DNA of 64,000 bases from Notoacmeibacter sp. MSK16QG-6 (GTDB lineage Bacteria > Pseudomonadota > Alphaproteobacteria > Rhizobiales > Rhizobiaceae), in the NCBI RefSeq assembly GCF_024158145.1, contig NZ_JAMYXM010000005.1, forward strand, positions 124,001 to 188,000, given 5' to 3'. Below the pieces are notes generated by a model. That model was not told the DNA's origin. It did no database searches and saw only the letters and a program-made list of their open reading frames with translations. This document shows, piece by piece, positions 1 through 8,584 of this stretch. The stretch's first letter is position 1, and each line of letters starts with the position of its first letter. The translations under genes were made by a program, and so were the position numbers.

Positions 1-940
1 AGCGCAGCCAGAGGCGGCGGAGACCCGGATAATCCGCAATGGCGAGATTCTCGACCCGCGCATCCTCGATCAGCGATACCAGTGCGATCTGAATGGGCTT
101 GAGCTTGCCGCGCGGAAAACGGCCTCCGCCATAGGCGGCATGGGCGCCGATATGTGCGATCGCGGCCTTATAGTGGAGAACGGCGTCGCTGCCATGGCGG
201 CCCGCATAGGCTTCCGGCACCCAGAGCACGGCGCCATCGAAGGCGCTTCGCCGCGGGGCCGGCCTCCCCGGCGTCACCGCCAAAGTGCGCATGATGGGAT
301 GAAACCGCCATAATGCGCCGACCAGAGCCGCCGCACGCGCCTGCACGGCGCTGAACAGCACATCGCTCGAGGCCTGTTCGAAGGCGCGAATGGCCGACTG
401 GTCCTTCAGATCGAAATATTCCAGCCTTGCAGCCGGGTCTCGTCCCGCGCCGCGAATGCCGGCATGCACCCAGCTATGGAATTCGCGCGCGTCCAGCCGT
501 TGCAGCACATAGCCGAGATGGTCGCACAAGACAGCGACGGATTCCGGTGCGCCCTCCGCCAGTTCCTCCATCGTCGCCAGCCAGGCGGCGAAGTCCTCGG
601 CCTCCGCCAGATGACGGCATGCATGGGCGGTGGCCGCGAACATTGCCGCCGCTGCCCTTTCGCCCGCTTTGTCTTGGACGGCCCGTGCAGACGCCTCCAG
701 CCGCAGTCCCGCCGCCGGCCCATAGCGGCGGGCCGCCTGGACGCTGGCGCGGGCGAAATCCAGAATGGCGCTGTAGCCGATCTTCCGGGCCAGCAGGCGG
801 GCCAAGCCATCGGTCCACTGGCCGAATTCGCGTTGACTGAAGACCCGCTTCAACGCAGCCCAGGTCGCGGCGTCGATGACCGATGCCCTGTTGGCTTCGG
901 CGAGCAGGTCTTGCAGGTGGCCGTGCTTGCCGTCGCTCAC
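1..940 (-). CDS. NorD/CbbO-like protein, N-terminal part (runs off the window)
   Basis: This minus-strand frame is open from a GTG at 940 to the window edge, about 313 codons. It directly follows a NorQ/CbbQ-type ATPase, the usual partner of NorD/CbbO proteins. The visible part is alpha-helical (leucine- and alanine-rich) and contains segments such as YKAAIAHIGAHAAYG and ALVSLIEDARVENLAIADYPGLR, typical of the region before the von Willebrand A domain in NorD-like proteins. The VWA domain itself would lie outside the window. GTG is chosen because a stop codon lies in frame about 15 bases upstream and an AGGA sits about 10 bases before it. NorQ/NorD-type pairs remodel or activate partner enzymes; the partner here is not nitric oxide reductase as far as can be seen, and amidase is the nearest candidate. 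Confidence 0.72.
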   Translation of the reverse strand, partial: MSDGKHGHLQDLLAEANRASVIDAATWAALKRVFSQREFGQWTDGLARLLARKIGYSAILDFARASVQAARRYGPAAGLRLEASARAVQDKAGERAAAAMFAATAHACRHLAEAEDFAAWLATMEELAEGAPESVAVLCDHLGYVLQRLDAREFHSWVHAGIRGAGRDPAARLEYFDLKDQSAIRAFEQASSDVLFSAVQARAAALVGALWRFHPIMRTLAVTPGRPAPRRSAFDGAVLWVPEAYAGRHGSDAVLHYKAAIAHIGAHAAYGGGRFPRGKLKPIQIALVSLIEDARVENLAIADYPGLRRLWLR

Positions 941-1012
941 TGTCAGCCATCCTCATGAAAAACAGACATAGCGTCGTTAGCGCCTCGCCAAAGGCATGGC
1001 CCGCCGGCCCTG

Positions 1013-1810
1013 TCAGACGCAGGCATTGATGCTTTCGGAGAGCGCGTCGCGCATATCGGGATCGTCGGTAATCGGAACGACCAGGGCGGCCTGACACGCC
1101 TCGTTGACCGGCATGTCATGGCCGATCAGGCGACCTGCCTGAATGAGCATTCGCGTCGACGCTCCCTCGTCCAGACCATGGCCCTTAAGGTTGCGGCTGC
1201 GTGCGCCGATCTTGACGAGCAGGTCGGCGATTTCGCCGCTGACGCCGGCCTCGCTCTGTATGATCTGCGATTCCTCGACGGCATTCGGATAGCTGAAATC
1301 GAGCGCGATGAAACGCTGCTTGGTCGACTCCTTCAAATCCTTGATGACGCTTTGGTAGCCTGGATTATAGGAGATGACGAGTTGGAAGTCGGGATGGGCG
1401 GCCACGAGCTCGTTGCGTTTTTCCAGAGGCAGCGTCCGCCGCTCGTCAGTGAGCGGATGAATGACGACAGTGGTGTCCTGCCGCGCCTCGACGACCTCGT
1501 CCAGATAGCAGATAGCGCCGTATCTTACGGCAAGGGTCAAAGGACCGTCGTGCCAGACCGTGCCATCGGCGTCGAGCAGGTAGCGACCCACCAGATCAGA
1601 TGCCGTCATGTCCTCATGGCAGGCGATGGTGATAAGCGGCCTGCCGAGACGCCAGGCCATATATTCGATGAACCGCGTCTTGCCGCATCCTGTCGGCCCT
1701 TTCAGCATGACCGGCATGCGCGAGGCATAGGCGGCCTCGAACATCGGCACCTCATTGTGGAGCGGCTTGTAAAACGGCTCCTCGGCAATCCGGTAATGCG
1801 TCAGATCCAT
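1013..1810 (-). CDS. CbbQ/NirQ/NorQ-family AAA+ (MoxR-like) ATPase
   Basis: A 265-residue single AAA+ domain protein. Walker A is GPTGCGKTR near residues 38-46, Walker B is ICYLDEV near residue 100, and sensor 1 lies in VISYNPGYQ. Length and motifs match CbbQ/NirQ/NorQ, MoxR-type motors that work with a VWA partner, which is encoded next (1-940). In known systems the pair activates Rubisco (CbbQ/CbbO) or matures nitric oxide reductase (NorQ/NorD). It lies about 90 bases after the amidase gene on the same strand, so it is probably the tail of the amide operon. The amiB gene of the Pseudomonas amidase operon also encodes an ATPase, which makes an amidase-linked role plausible but unproven. Confidence 0.88.
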   Translation of the reverse strand: MDLTHYRIAEEPFYKPLHNEVPMFEAAYASRMPVMLKGPTGCGKTRFIEYMAWRLGRPLITIACHEDMTASDLVGRYLLDADGTVWHDGPLTLAVRYGAICYLDEVVEARQDTTVVIHPLTDERRTLPLEKRNELVAAHPDFQLVISYNPGYQSVIKDLKESTKQRFIALDFSYPNAVEESQIIQSEAGVSGEIADLLVKIGARSRNLKGHGLDEGASTRMLIQAGRLIGHDMPVNEACQAALVVPITDDPDMRDALSESINACV

Positions 1811-1903
1811 TCCGGCTGCGTCCTTCCCTCAAGTATGAAGATATCGGGAGCGGGCGGCATTGAGCGCCGCCCGCCGCATTGTCTTTCCAGCGGTCAGCGC
1901 GCT

Positions 1904-2944
1904 TTAGCGATGCTTGCGGCTCTTCTCGTCGGGAATGCCATCCATCGGGCATTCCTCCGTGCCGGGCGTCGACCGGGTGATTGCCTCGACCATCTCGCGG
2001 GTGCCCTCCGGGTCGGTAACCCATTTTGAGTAGAAATCGTAAGGGCAGGCCGCTGCGCCCGACGCTTCGTCGCCGGAATTGATCATGCCGGTATAGCCAC
2101 GATGCAGCAGCTTGAAGAGGTGGTTGTTGGAGGTCGATGTGCGACGGGCATCGCGGATGAGAGTCTTGGAGAACTGGGCGTACTGAATGCCCATCTCCTC
2201 GGTGCCGCACTCGCCGAGCGTCCGTCCATCGAAGCCGATCAGCGCGGAGTGTCCGAAATAGGAGTAGACCCCGTCGAAGCCCGTCGCATTGGCGACGGCC
2301 ACGTAGCTGTTATTGGCCCAGGCCATCGCCTTGGCCATCATAATCTGCTGCTCCTTGGCCGGGTACATATAGCCCTGGCAGCGGACGATCAGTTCGGCGC
2401 CCTTCATCGCGCAGTCGCGCCAGATTTCCGGATAGTTGCCGTCATCGCAGATGATCAGCGACACTTTCAGCCCCTTGGGGCCTTCCGAAACATAGGTGCA
2501 GTCGCCCGGATACCACCCTTCGATCGGCACCCACGGCATGATCTTGCGATATTTCTGAACGATCTCGCCCTTGTCGTTCATAAGGATGAGCGTGTTGTAG
2601 GGAGCCTTGTTGGGATGGTCCTCGTGGCGTTCGCCGGTCAGCGAGAACACGCCCCAGGTCTTGGCGTCGCGGCACGCCTGGGCGAAGATTTCCGTTTCCT
2701 CTCCGGGCACCTGCGAGGCTGTCTCGTACATCTCCTTCTGGTCGTACATGATGCCATGCGTGGAATATTCCGGGAAAATGACCAGATCCATTCCCGGCAG
2801 ACCGACCTTCATGCCGCGTACCATGTCCGCGATTTGCCGGGCGTTTTCCAGCACTTCTTCCTTGGTGTGCAGACGCGGCATCTTGTAGTTGACGACCGCC
2901 ACGCCGACGGTGTCGTTATTGCTCGAAATATCACCGTGTAACAT
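1904..2944 (-). CDS. amiE: Aliphatic amidase (acylamide amidohydrolase)
   Basis: A 346-residue member of the nitrilase superfamily, the same length as Pseudomonas aeruginosa AmiE and visibly very similar along its whole length (opening with [20 protein letters not shown]). The catalytic triad is in the expected places: Glu59 (FPEYS), Lys134 (KYRKI) and Cys166 (IICDDGN). It hydrolyses short aliphatic amides such as acetamide and propionamide to the acid and ammonia in the cytoplasm. The start has a GGAGG about 8 bases upstream. It follows a five-gene urea/amide-type ABC importer and the amiC-amiR regulators, so it is the catalytic end of an inducible amide-utilisation operon. Confidence 0.96.
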   Translation of the reverse strand: MLHGDISSNNDTVGVAVVNYKMPRLHTKEEVLENARQIADMVRGMKVGLPGMDLVIFPEYSTHGIMYDQKEMYETASQVPGEETEIFAQACRDAKTWGVFSLTGERHEDHPNKAPYNTLILMNDKGEIVQKYRKIMPWVPIEGWYPGDCTYVSEGPKGLKVSLIICDDGNYPEIWRDCAMKGAELIVRCQGYMYPAKEQQIMMAKAMAWANNSYVAVANATGFDGVYSYFGHSALIGFDGRTLGECGTEEMGIQYAQFSKTLIRDARRTSTSNNHLFKLLHRGYTGMINSGDEASGAAACPYDFYSKWVTDPEGTREMVEAITRSTPGTEECPMDGIPDEKSRKHR

Positions 2945-3010
2945 CTTCAGGCCTCCGTTTTCCTTTGTCCGTTGGTGAAATGGTTTGCGTCGAGGGCTGC
3001 TGGGTCATGG

Positions 3011-3709
3011 TCAGATCGCCATGTGCCGTTGGACCAGCTCGTCGCTCAACTCGTCGATCTGGCCGCTTGCGACCAGTTGGCCCTTTTCCATGAGCGCGAA
3101 GGTTTTGGACGCCCGGCGGGCGAATGAAATGTCCTGCTCTACCAGAACGATGGTGATGCCCATCTCGCGATTGAGCGTGGTGATCGCCCCCTCGATCTGT
3201 TCGACGATATTGGGCTGGATGCCCTCCGCCGGCTCGTCGAGCAGAATGACCTTCGGCCGGGCCAGCATGGCGCGGGCGATGGCCAGTTGCTGCTGCTGCC
3301 CGCCGGACAGATTGCCGCCGGGCCGGTCGAGAAACTCCTTCAGCATCGGAAAGAGCTCGAAAACCCTGTCATCGATCTCCCGGTCATCGCCGCTTTTGCG
3401 GGCGAAGGTGCCGAGCTTGAGGTTTTCCCGAACGGAGAAGGTGGGCAGAATGCCCCTGCCCTGCGGCACGTAGCCGATGCCCGCATGGGCGCGCCGATGG
3501 GTCGGCAGGCCCGACAGCTGGGCGCCGTCCAGAACGATCTGCCCCTCGTCGCGGTCCGCCAGCCCAAGCAAAGCGCGCATCAGGGTTGTCTTGCCGACGC
3601 CGTTTCGTCCGAGAACGGCCAGAAATCCGCCTTCCGGAACGTTGAAGGAGACGCCCTTCAGGGCGCATGAATGGCCGTAAAAGGCCTTCAGATCGGAAAC
3701 TTCAAGCAT
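3011..3709 (-). CDS. urtE: Urea/amide ABC transporter ATP-binding protein UrtE-like
   Basis: A 232-residue ABC ATPase of the branched-chain amino acid/urea (HAAT) class. Walker A is GRNGVGKT near residues 34-41, the signature is LSGGQQQQLAIA, and Walker B is VILLDEPAEGIQPN, a form typical of UrtE. The ATG at 3709 is preferred over an upstream in-frame start because it overlaps the end of urtD by 8 bases and the family begins with a strand like MLEVSDLKAFYG. It is the second nucleotide-binding subunit of the importer encoded by the adjoining urtA-urtD genes. In this operon the substrate is more likely a short-chain amide or urea than an amino acid. Confidence 0.9.
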   Translation of the reverse strand: MLEVSDLKAFYGHSCALKGVSFNVPEGGFLAVLGRNGVGKTTLMRALLGLADRDEGQIVLDGAQLSGLPTHRRAHAGIGYVPQGRGILPTFSVRENLKLGTFARKSGDDREIDDRVFELFPMLKEFLDRPGGNLSGGQQQQLAIARAMLARPKVILLDEPAEGIQPNIVEQIEGAITTLNREMGITIVLVEQDISFARRASKTFALMEKGQLVASGQIDELSDELVQRHMAI

Positions 3710-4451
3710 GGCTGATCCCCGAGGTGCCGAGGTAGACCTCACGCACCTTCTTGTCCTTTTCGATTTCGGCGACCGAGCCCTCGGCCAATAGCTGGCCCTG
3801 GTGCATCACGGAGATGACGTCGCCGATTTCCTTGACGAAACCCATATCGTGCTCGACCACGATGATGGTGTGCTTGCCCCGTAATTGCAGGCAGATCTCC
3901 GCCGTCTTTCGGGTCTCCTGCGCGGTCATGCCAGCGGTCGGCTCGTCCAGCAGAATGAGATCGGCGTCCTGTGCTAGAAGAAGCGCGATTTCCAGCCATT
4001 GCGTCTGGCCGTGGGAGAGATACTCCGCAGGCTCGTCCAGATGATCTTTCAGGCCGACAAACTCGGCCAGTTCCTCAAGGCTGCGTTCCGAGCCGCCGGG
4101 CGCGTGGAAGAAATTCCAGAACACGCCGGTATTGCGGCAATCGGCAACCTCCAGATTTTCCCGCACGGTCAGTTGCTTGAAGACGCTGGGGATCTGGAAT
4201 TTCCGGCCGATGCCCGCACGGGCGATCTCGTAGTCCTCCATGTCCGTGACATTGACGTCGCCGAGCCTGATCTGGCCGCCGGTCGGCTGCACCTTGCCGC
4301 AAATGAGGTCGAGCGCGGTGGTCTTGCCGGCGCCATTCGGCCCGATCAGGCAGCGCAGCTCGCCTTTCTTGATGTCCAGCGACAGATCCCTGACGGCCTT
4401 GAAGCCTCCGAAGCTGACACTGACGTCCTGAAGTTGAAGAAGAGTGCTCAC
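3702..4451 (-). CDS. urtD: Urea/amide ABC transporter ATP-binding protein UrtD-like
   Basis: A 249-residue ABC ATPase. Walker A is GPNGAGKT at residues 37-44, the signature is LSHGQTQWLEIA, Walker B is LILLDEPTAG, and the switch histidine lies in VVEHDM. The GTG start at 4451 overlaps the urtC stop (GTGA), so translation is probably coupled; reading further upstream only gives an antisense-like, Arg-rich extension. LSHG with a following Trp is usual for UrtD rather than LivG. It pairs with UrtE as the heterodimeric motor of the importer. Confidence 0.9.
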   Translation of the reverse strand: MSTLLQLQDVSVSFGGFKAVRDLSLDIKKGELRCLIGPNGAGKTTALDLICGKVQPTGGQIRLGDVNVTDMEDYEIARAGIGRKFQIPSVFKQLTVRENLEVADCRNTGVFWNFFHAPGGSERSLEELAEFVGLKDHLDEPAEYLSHGQTQWLEIALLLAQDADLILLDEPTAGMTAQETRKTAEICLQLRGKHTIIVVEHDMGFVKEIGDVISVMHQGQLLAEGSVAEIEKDKKVREVYLGTSGISHA

Positions 4452-5599
4452 AGCTTGCCCTCCGAAAGTTCCGCCGATGGCGCCGGCTCGTCCTGCGTCG
4501 TGGCGTCGTGCTGACGACGTCGGAACCGTTCGGCCGCAATATCGACAAGGCTTGCCAGACCGTTCGGAAGGAAAAGCACGATCAGGACGAAGAGGCCGCC
4601 CATGATGAGGGTCCAGGATTCCAGGAAGACTTCCGATTCCGACAGCGCGCCCTGCATCCCTGCCACCAGGATTGCGCCGAGCATGGCGCCCAGCAGGCTC
4701 TGACGGCCGCCGACCGCGCACCAGATCACGATCGAAAGGCTGAGTTGCACGCTGAGGAAGGTCGGCGATGCGAACTCCATCACCACGGTGTAGAGCATGC
4801 CGGCAAGGCCAGCGATGGCCGCGGAAACGCCGAACACGGCAGTCTGGTAGAGCGCGACGTCATAGCCGAAGTAGCGGACCCGCGATTCCTGATCGCGGAT
4901 CGCCTGAAGGATGAGCCCGCCCTTGGTCTTGGTGAGCGCCAGAGCCAGAAACAGACAGACGGTCAGGGAGATGGCGACGAGGAAATAGGTGTTCGACGAA
5001 TAGGCGTCGAAAACGATGCCGAACAGTTCGAGCTGCGCCAGATCGGTGATGCCGTTGAAGCCGCCCGTATATTGCTGTTGATCGATGATGAGGAGGCTCA
5101 GCACGATCATGGCGGCCAGTGTGATGATCGCCACGAAGACGCCGGTCACACGGCCGCGGAACATGAACCATCCGAGTATGCAGGCGATGAGCGCCGGGAT
5201 GAGAAGCCCCGCCAGAAGGGCGAATGGCATGGAATAGAACGGCTTCCAGAACCATGGCAGCGTCTCGACATTGTTCCAGACCATGAAGTCCGGAAGGCCC
5301 TCGGTTCCGGTGTGCACCGGCACAGTCCGCAACTTCAGAGCCATGGCCATGCAGTACGACCCGATGCCGAAGCTCATGGCCTGGCCGAGATTGAGGATGC
5401 CCGCATAGCCCCAGGAGAGCGACAGAGCCATCGCGACCATCGCCAGCACCAAATAGCGTGCAATGCGGTTCAGGAGGAAATCGTCCTGCGCATAAAGCGG
5501 CAGAAGCAGGATCGCCAGGCAGACGGCGGCATAGACCGCGATCTGCATGATCGTCTTGGTTTTCATCTTGCTTTTCATGAAGTTGACAGTCGTCGCCAT
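4448..5599 (-). CDS. urtC: Urea/amide ABC transporter permease UrtC-like
   Basis: A 383-residue integral membrane protein with about ten hydrophobic segments and the LivM/UrtC signature SWGYAGILNLGQAMSFGIGSY near residues 60-80. A later cytoplasmic loop reads QAIRDQESRVRYFGYDV, the ATPase contact loop of this permease class. An unusual charged C-terminal tail (RFRRRQHDATTQDEPAPSAE) follows the last membrane segment. Its stop overlaps the urtD GTG and its start lies 2 bases from the urtB stop, so it is in the same operon. It forms the translocation channel together with UrtB. Confidence 0.9.
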   Translation of the reverse strand: MATTVNFMKSKMKTKTIMQIAVYAAVCLAILLLPLYAQDDFLLNRIARYLVLAMVAMALSLSWGYAGILNLGQAMSFGIGSYCMAMALKLRTVPVHTGTEGLPDFMVWNNVETLPWFWKPFYSMPFALLAGLLIPALIACILGWFMFRGRVTGVFVAIITLAAMIVLSLLIIDQQQYTGGFNGITDLAQLELFGIVFDAYSSNTYFLVAISLTVCLFLALALTKTKGGLILQAIRDQESRVRYFGYDVALYQTAVFGVSAAIAGLAGMLYTVVMEFASPTFLSVQLSLSIVIWCAVGGRQSLLGAMLGAILVAGMQGALSESEVFLESWTLIMGGLFVLIVLFLPNGLASLVDIAAERFRRRQHDATTQDEPAPSAELSEGKL

Positions 5600-5600
5600 G

Positions 5601-6470
5601 TTACGTCCTCACCCGTGTCACGAAGAGCCCCTGAGGACGGAAGCGGATCAGCACGACGATGATGAGAAGCACCAGAGCCTTGGCGATCGTATCGTTCTGC
5701 CAATAGGCCAGAACGCCGGATAGCTGGCCGAGGATGAAGGAACTGGCGACAGTGCCGAAGAGGCTTTGCACCCCGCCGAGAACGACGACGAAGAAAGCGT
5801 CGACGACATAGCCCGTCCCCATTTCCGGCGAGACGCTCTTCAGCGGCGCGACGAGCGCGCCCGCCAGACCGGCGAGGCCGGCGCCGTAGGCGAAGGTCAT
5901 CGTGCGCACCCGCCCGGCATCGATACCGAAGGAACTTGCGATGGATGGATCCTGAACGACCGCACGCAGCCGCATACCGATGCTCGTACGATTGATCAGA
6001 AGCCACGTGACAAGGAAGAGAGCCGCAACGGCAATCACGATAAACACGCGGTAGGCCGAGACGCTGACCCCGAGAATGGAGACGCTGCTGGCCAAAGACG
6101 GCGGCATCTGCACGTAGCGCAGGTCTCCGCCGGCGGCCAGCCGGACGATCTGTTGCAGCATCACGCCAATGCCCCACGTCGCCAGAATGGTGTCCAGCGT
6201 GCGCCGGTACAGATGACGGATCACCCCGAGTTCGATCAGCGCGCCGATGAGTCCGACAGCGATGAAAATGAAGATGAGGCTGGGAAAAAGCGTCAGGCCG
6301 ACGAACTCTCTCAACGCCCATGCGCCATAGGCGCCGAGCATGATGAATTCGCCATGCGCCATGTTGATGACGCCCATTGAGCCGTAGATGATCGACAGGC
6401 CCAGGGCGACGAGCAGAAGGATGGAGCCGATGCTCAATCCCGTGATAAACTGCTGCAGCACGAAATCCAT
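5601..6470 (-). CDS. urtB: Urea/amide ABC transporter permease UrtB-like
   Basis: A 289-residue LivH/UrtB-class permease with eight or so hydrophobic segments. The family motif IYGSMGVINMAHGEFIMLGAY lies near residues 27-48 and the coupling region RAVVQDPSIASSFGIDAGRV near residue 170. Length equals a compact LivH permease; the long periplasmic extension found in many UrtB proteins is absent, as is usual for amide-linked relatives. The ATG at 6470 has no clear Shine-Dalgarno sequence. A GC-rich stem-loop separates it from urtA. Confidence 0.88.
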   Translation of the reverse strand: MDFVLQQFITGLSIGSILLLVALGLSIIYGSMGVINMAHGEFIMLGAYGAWALREFVGLTLFPSLIFIFIAVGLIGALIELGVIRHLYRRTLDTILATWGIGVMLQQIVRLAAGGDLRYVQMPPSLASSVSILGVSVSAYRVFIVIAVAALFLVTWLLINRTSIGMRLRAVVQDPSIASSFGIDAGRVRTMTFAYGAGLAGLAGALVAPLKSVSPEMGTGYVVDAFFVVVLGGVQSLFGTVASSFILGQLSGVLAYWQNDTIAKALVLLIIVVLIRFRPQGLFVTRVRT

Positions 6471-6542
6471 AGTGAAGACCGATTCTTGTCGTTTGGCGGT
6501 TGACCGTCAGGCCGGTCGAAGCGACCGCATGCCTGAAGATGT

Positions 6543-6567
6543 GGCCGGGGCGGACGACGCCCCGACC
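6543..6567 (-). other. GC-rich stem-loop between urtA and urtB
   Basis: A perfect 7-bp inverted repeat (CGGGGCG/CGCCCCG) around a 5-base loop lies just after the urtA stop and is not followed by a T run. Such hairpins after a binding-protein gene commonly protect the upstream transcript or attenuate readthrough, giving more binding protein than membrane subunits. That role is inferred from position only. Confidence 0.45.
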
Positions 6568-6586
6568 GGTCAGTGAAGCAAGACGC

Positions 6587-7831
6587 TCAGGTCTCCTTCA
6601 GACCGTCTTCCATGCAGGCCTGATTGGAATAAGCCGCGTAAGGATCGGGCTCGAGCCACTCGCTGGAATCTTTCAGCACCTCGAACTGTCCGTCCGATTT
6701 GGCGACCGCGATCTTCGGCCACAGATAGGTATGCAGATTCTTGGGATCGATTTTCACATTGCCCTGCGGAGCGATCATCTCCTGGCCCTTGACGGCCTCG
6801 CGAATGTTCTCCGGCGTGATGTCGCCGGCGCTGCCGATCTTTTCGAGAGCCTGCTTGAACAGATAGACCTGGAAGTAGCTCGGCTCGGACACGAAGTGGG
6901 TGACCGCGTCAGCGCCGTAGCGGGACTTGTAGGCCTCCACAAACTTCTCGTTCTCAGGCGATTCATGCACCATGAAGTAAGGCGCCGAGGTGAAGTGGCC
7001 GGCAGCCGCCTCGCCGCCCATCGCCGCAACCTCGACTTCCGAGGTGGTCAGGCTCGCCATGGGCATCTTCTCCGGATCAAGGCCCGCAGCGCGGTACTGG
7101 CGATGCAGCGCCACGACCGAGTCGCCGACCACGGTGGAGAAGATCACATTCGGCTGGGTGCTCTTGATCTTGTTGATGACGGAGGAGAATTCGGAGTGAC
7201 CGAGCGGCACGTATTCTTCGTTGACGACCTCGGCGCCGTACTTTTCCAGCAGCGTCTTGCAGTAATTGTTCTCTTCCTTCGGATAGATATAGTTCGAACC
7301 GATCAGGAAGAATTTCTTGCCGAATTGTTCGATCAGCCAGGGGATGAATTCATCCTGCTGCTGGTTCGGCACCGCGCCGGTATAGATGACGTTCTTGGAG
7401 CATTCGCGGCCCTCATAGAGGGTCGGGTACCAGTAGAGATTGTTACGCCGTTCGAAGACCGGCAGTACGGCCTTGCGGCTGGCGGATGTGTAGGAGCCGA
7501 ATACCGAGACGCATTTGTCGCCGACCACCAGCTTGCGCGCCTTGTCGGCGAATGTTGCGGGATCGGAGGCCGGGTCTTCGACGACGGGAACCAGCTTCAT
7601 GCCATTGACGCCGCCGGCGGCGTTGATCTCGTCGATCGCCATCAGCGTGGCCTTGTTGAGGGACTCCTCGACGATGGCGGTTGTGCCGGTCAGCGAGAAC
7701 AGCACGCCGACCTTGATCTCCCCATCCGCCGCATAGGCGAGCGAAGAGTCCTTGATCCAAATATTCGGAAAGCCGACACTCAGGCCTGCGCCCACGGCGC
7801 CAGCCGCTTGAAGAAATTGCCTTCTTTTCAT
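6587..7831 (-). CDS. urtA: Urea/short-chain amide ABC transporter substrate-binding protein (UrtA/FmdD-like)
   Basis: A 414-residue periplasmic binding protein of the LivJ/AmiC fold. The N-terminus (KRRQFLQAAGAVGAGLSVG) carries a twin-arginine-like motif before the hydrophobic core, so export may be through Tat. The mature part contains GVLFSLTGTTAIVEESL, YTSASRKAVLPVFERR and STVVGDSVVALHRQY, typical of amide/urea binders and not of amino acid binders. It is closely similar to the cytoplasmic sensor AmiC encoded 750 bases upstream (8585-9721). It is the first gene after the leader terminator, so its expression should depend on AmiR antitermination. Confidence 0.92.
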   Translation of the reverse strand: MKRRQFLQAAGAVGAGLSVGFPNIWIKDSSLAYAADGEIKVGVLFSLTGTTAIVEESLNKATLMAIDEINAAGGVNGMKLVPVVEDPASDPATFADKARKLVVGDKCVSVFGSYTSASRKAVLPVFERRNNLYWYPTLYEGRECSKNVIYTGAVPNQQQDEFIPWLIEQFGKKFFLIGSNYIYPKEENNYCKTLLEKYGAEVVNEEYVPLGHSEFSSVINKIKSTQPNVIFSTVVGDSVVALHRQYRAAGLDPEKMPMASLTTSEVEVAAMGGEAAAGHFTSAPYFMVHESPENEKFVEAYKSRYGADAVTHFVSEPSYFQVYLFKQALEKIGSAGDITPENIREAVKGQEMIAPQGNVKIDPKNLHTYLWPKIAVAKSDGQFEVLKDSSEWLEPDPYAAYSNQACMEDGLKET

Positions 7832-7864
7832 GATCTGCCCTACCCTTTTCAGAAGTCCAAAACG

Positions 7865-7904
7865 AAAAAACCCCCACGAGACCGCGCACGGTCTTCAGTG
7901 GAGG
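7865..7904 (-). terminator. Factor-independent terminator in the leader of the urtABCDE-amiE operon
   Basis: Read on the minus strand, an outer stem CCTCCAC/GTGGGGG encloses an inner hairpin AGACCG-TGCG-CGGTCT and is followed at once by six T residues. It lies between amiR and urtA, 30 bases before the urtA start, where it would stop transcription before the transport and amidase genes. In Pseudomonas the equivalent leader terminator is overcome by AmiR, which is encoded immediately upstream here. Confidence 0.82.
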
Positions 7905-7969
7905 CTATTGTTGCCCGATGATTTCTACGGCGTTGTTGCCGTACCTGCGGGTGACATTTTTGGCACCCG
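7902..7969 (-). promoter_or_regulatory. Candidate ANTAR (AmiR) antitermination target hairpins
   Basis: Upstream of the terminator, on the transcript strand, are a stem CGGGTG/CACCCG (7948-7969), a stem TACGGC/GCCGTA with the six-base loop AACAAC (7926-7943), and a stem GGGC/GCCT with the loop AACAATA (7902-7916). The last two share the loop start AACAA, and the third overlaps the 5' arm of the terminator, so the two structures exclude each other. ANTAR proteins bind paired hairpins with a loop A at position 1 and usually G at position 4; position 4 is A here, so the match is in architecture rather than exact consensus. Confidence 0.55.
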
Positions 7970-7990
7970 GTTATGCAGGATTTCTAGACG

Positions 7991-8572
7991 CTAGCTGACA
8001 TTGTTTTTGGAGTCAACCAGTTGTGAAGCGAGCGCCGCCATGGATATACGGCGCGACATCGCCATATTTCTCAATTCACTTATAGCGTTGCTTTCGCTTA
8101 TATTTTTTTGCTTCATAATTAGGTGTTTCGCGCGTTCGATCTGGCGCAGGCTGCGCACATTTTCATCGAGGCGCGCAATCCTGGCCGACTGCCGCCGGGC
8201 CTGAGTGAAGTGATCCCAGGCCAGAATAAGGGCAGCCGACACGGCCCCTGTGCCGTAGGGGCGATGCAGGACCGCATCGGGCAATGCCGCCTTCAGACCG
8301 GCAAGGTCGATCGCTGCGCCGCCCGGCGCCAGAACGACGACTGCCGCGCCCGCTTCTCCTGGCATCCACGCATAGCGCCGCGACAGGTCGGGTGAATATT
8401 CGCACAGGACCATATCGGTGTTCTCGCCGATGCGCTCCGGCATCGGCCAGCGGTGCATGACCTGCGCGCGCGTTCGCTGCAGTTGCCGCATCAGCACCAT
8501 GCCCTGCTCATCGAGTTCGGTGATGAGAGTCAGGTTCAGGCGCGAGAATATTTCCAGTGGGTTGCCGCTCAT
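7991..8572 (-). CDS. amiR: AmiR-like ANTAR antiterminator
   Basis: A 193-residue protein with AmiR architecture: an N-terminal pseudo-receiver domain (no phosphorylatable Asp cluster of a true receiver), a coiled coil (ARIARLDENVRSLRQIERAK) and a C-terminal ANTAR three-helix domain (IERAKHLIMKQKNISESNAISELRNMAMSRR). ANTAR domains bind nascent RNA and prevent terminator formation. In the Pseudomonas amidase system AmiC sequesters AmiR until an amide is bound. Here amiR lies 13 bases after amiC and directly before a leader with a strong terminator, which is its obvious target. Confidence 0.93.
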   Translation of the reverse strand: MSGNPLEIFSRLNLTLITELDEQGMVLMRQLQRTRAQVMHRWPMPERIGENTDMVLCEYSPDLSRRYAWMPGEAGAAVVVLAPGGAAIDLAGLKAALPDAVLHRPYGTGAVSAALILAWDHFTQARRQSARIARLDENVRSLRQIERAKHLIMKQKNISESNAISELRNMAMSRRISMAALASQLVDSKNNVS

Positions 8573-8584
8573 GCCGGTGACGAT

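Noticed and set aside
4508-5662. Long open frames antisense to the transporter permeases (and similar ones opposite amiE, urtA, virB6 and others)
   Set aside because: They mirror GC-rich codon use of the true gene, are rich in His/Arg/Asp, and lack ribosome sites.
7957-7975. A TGGCAC...TATGCA sequence resembling a sigma-54 promoter in the amide leader (plus strand)
   Set aside because: The GG-GC spacing is 11 rather than 10 and it points away from the operon; it is part of a hairpin in the leader.
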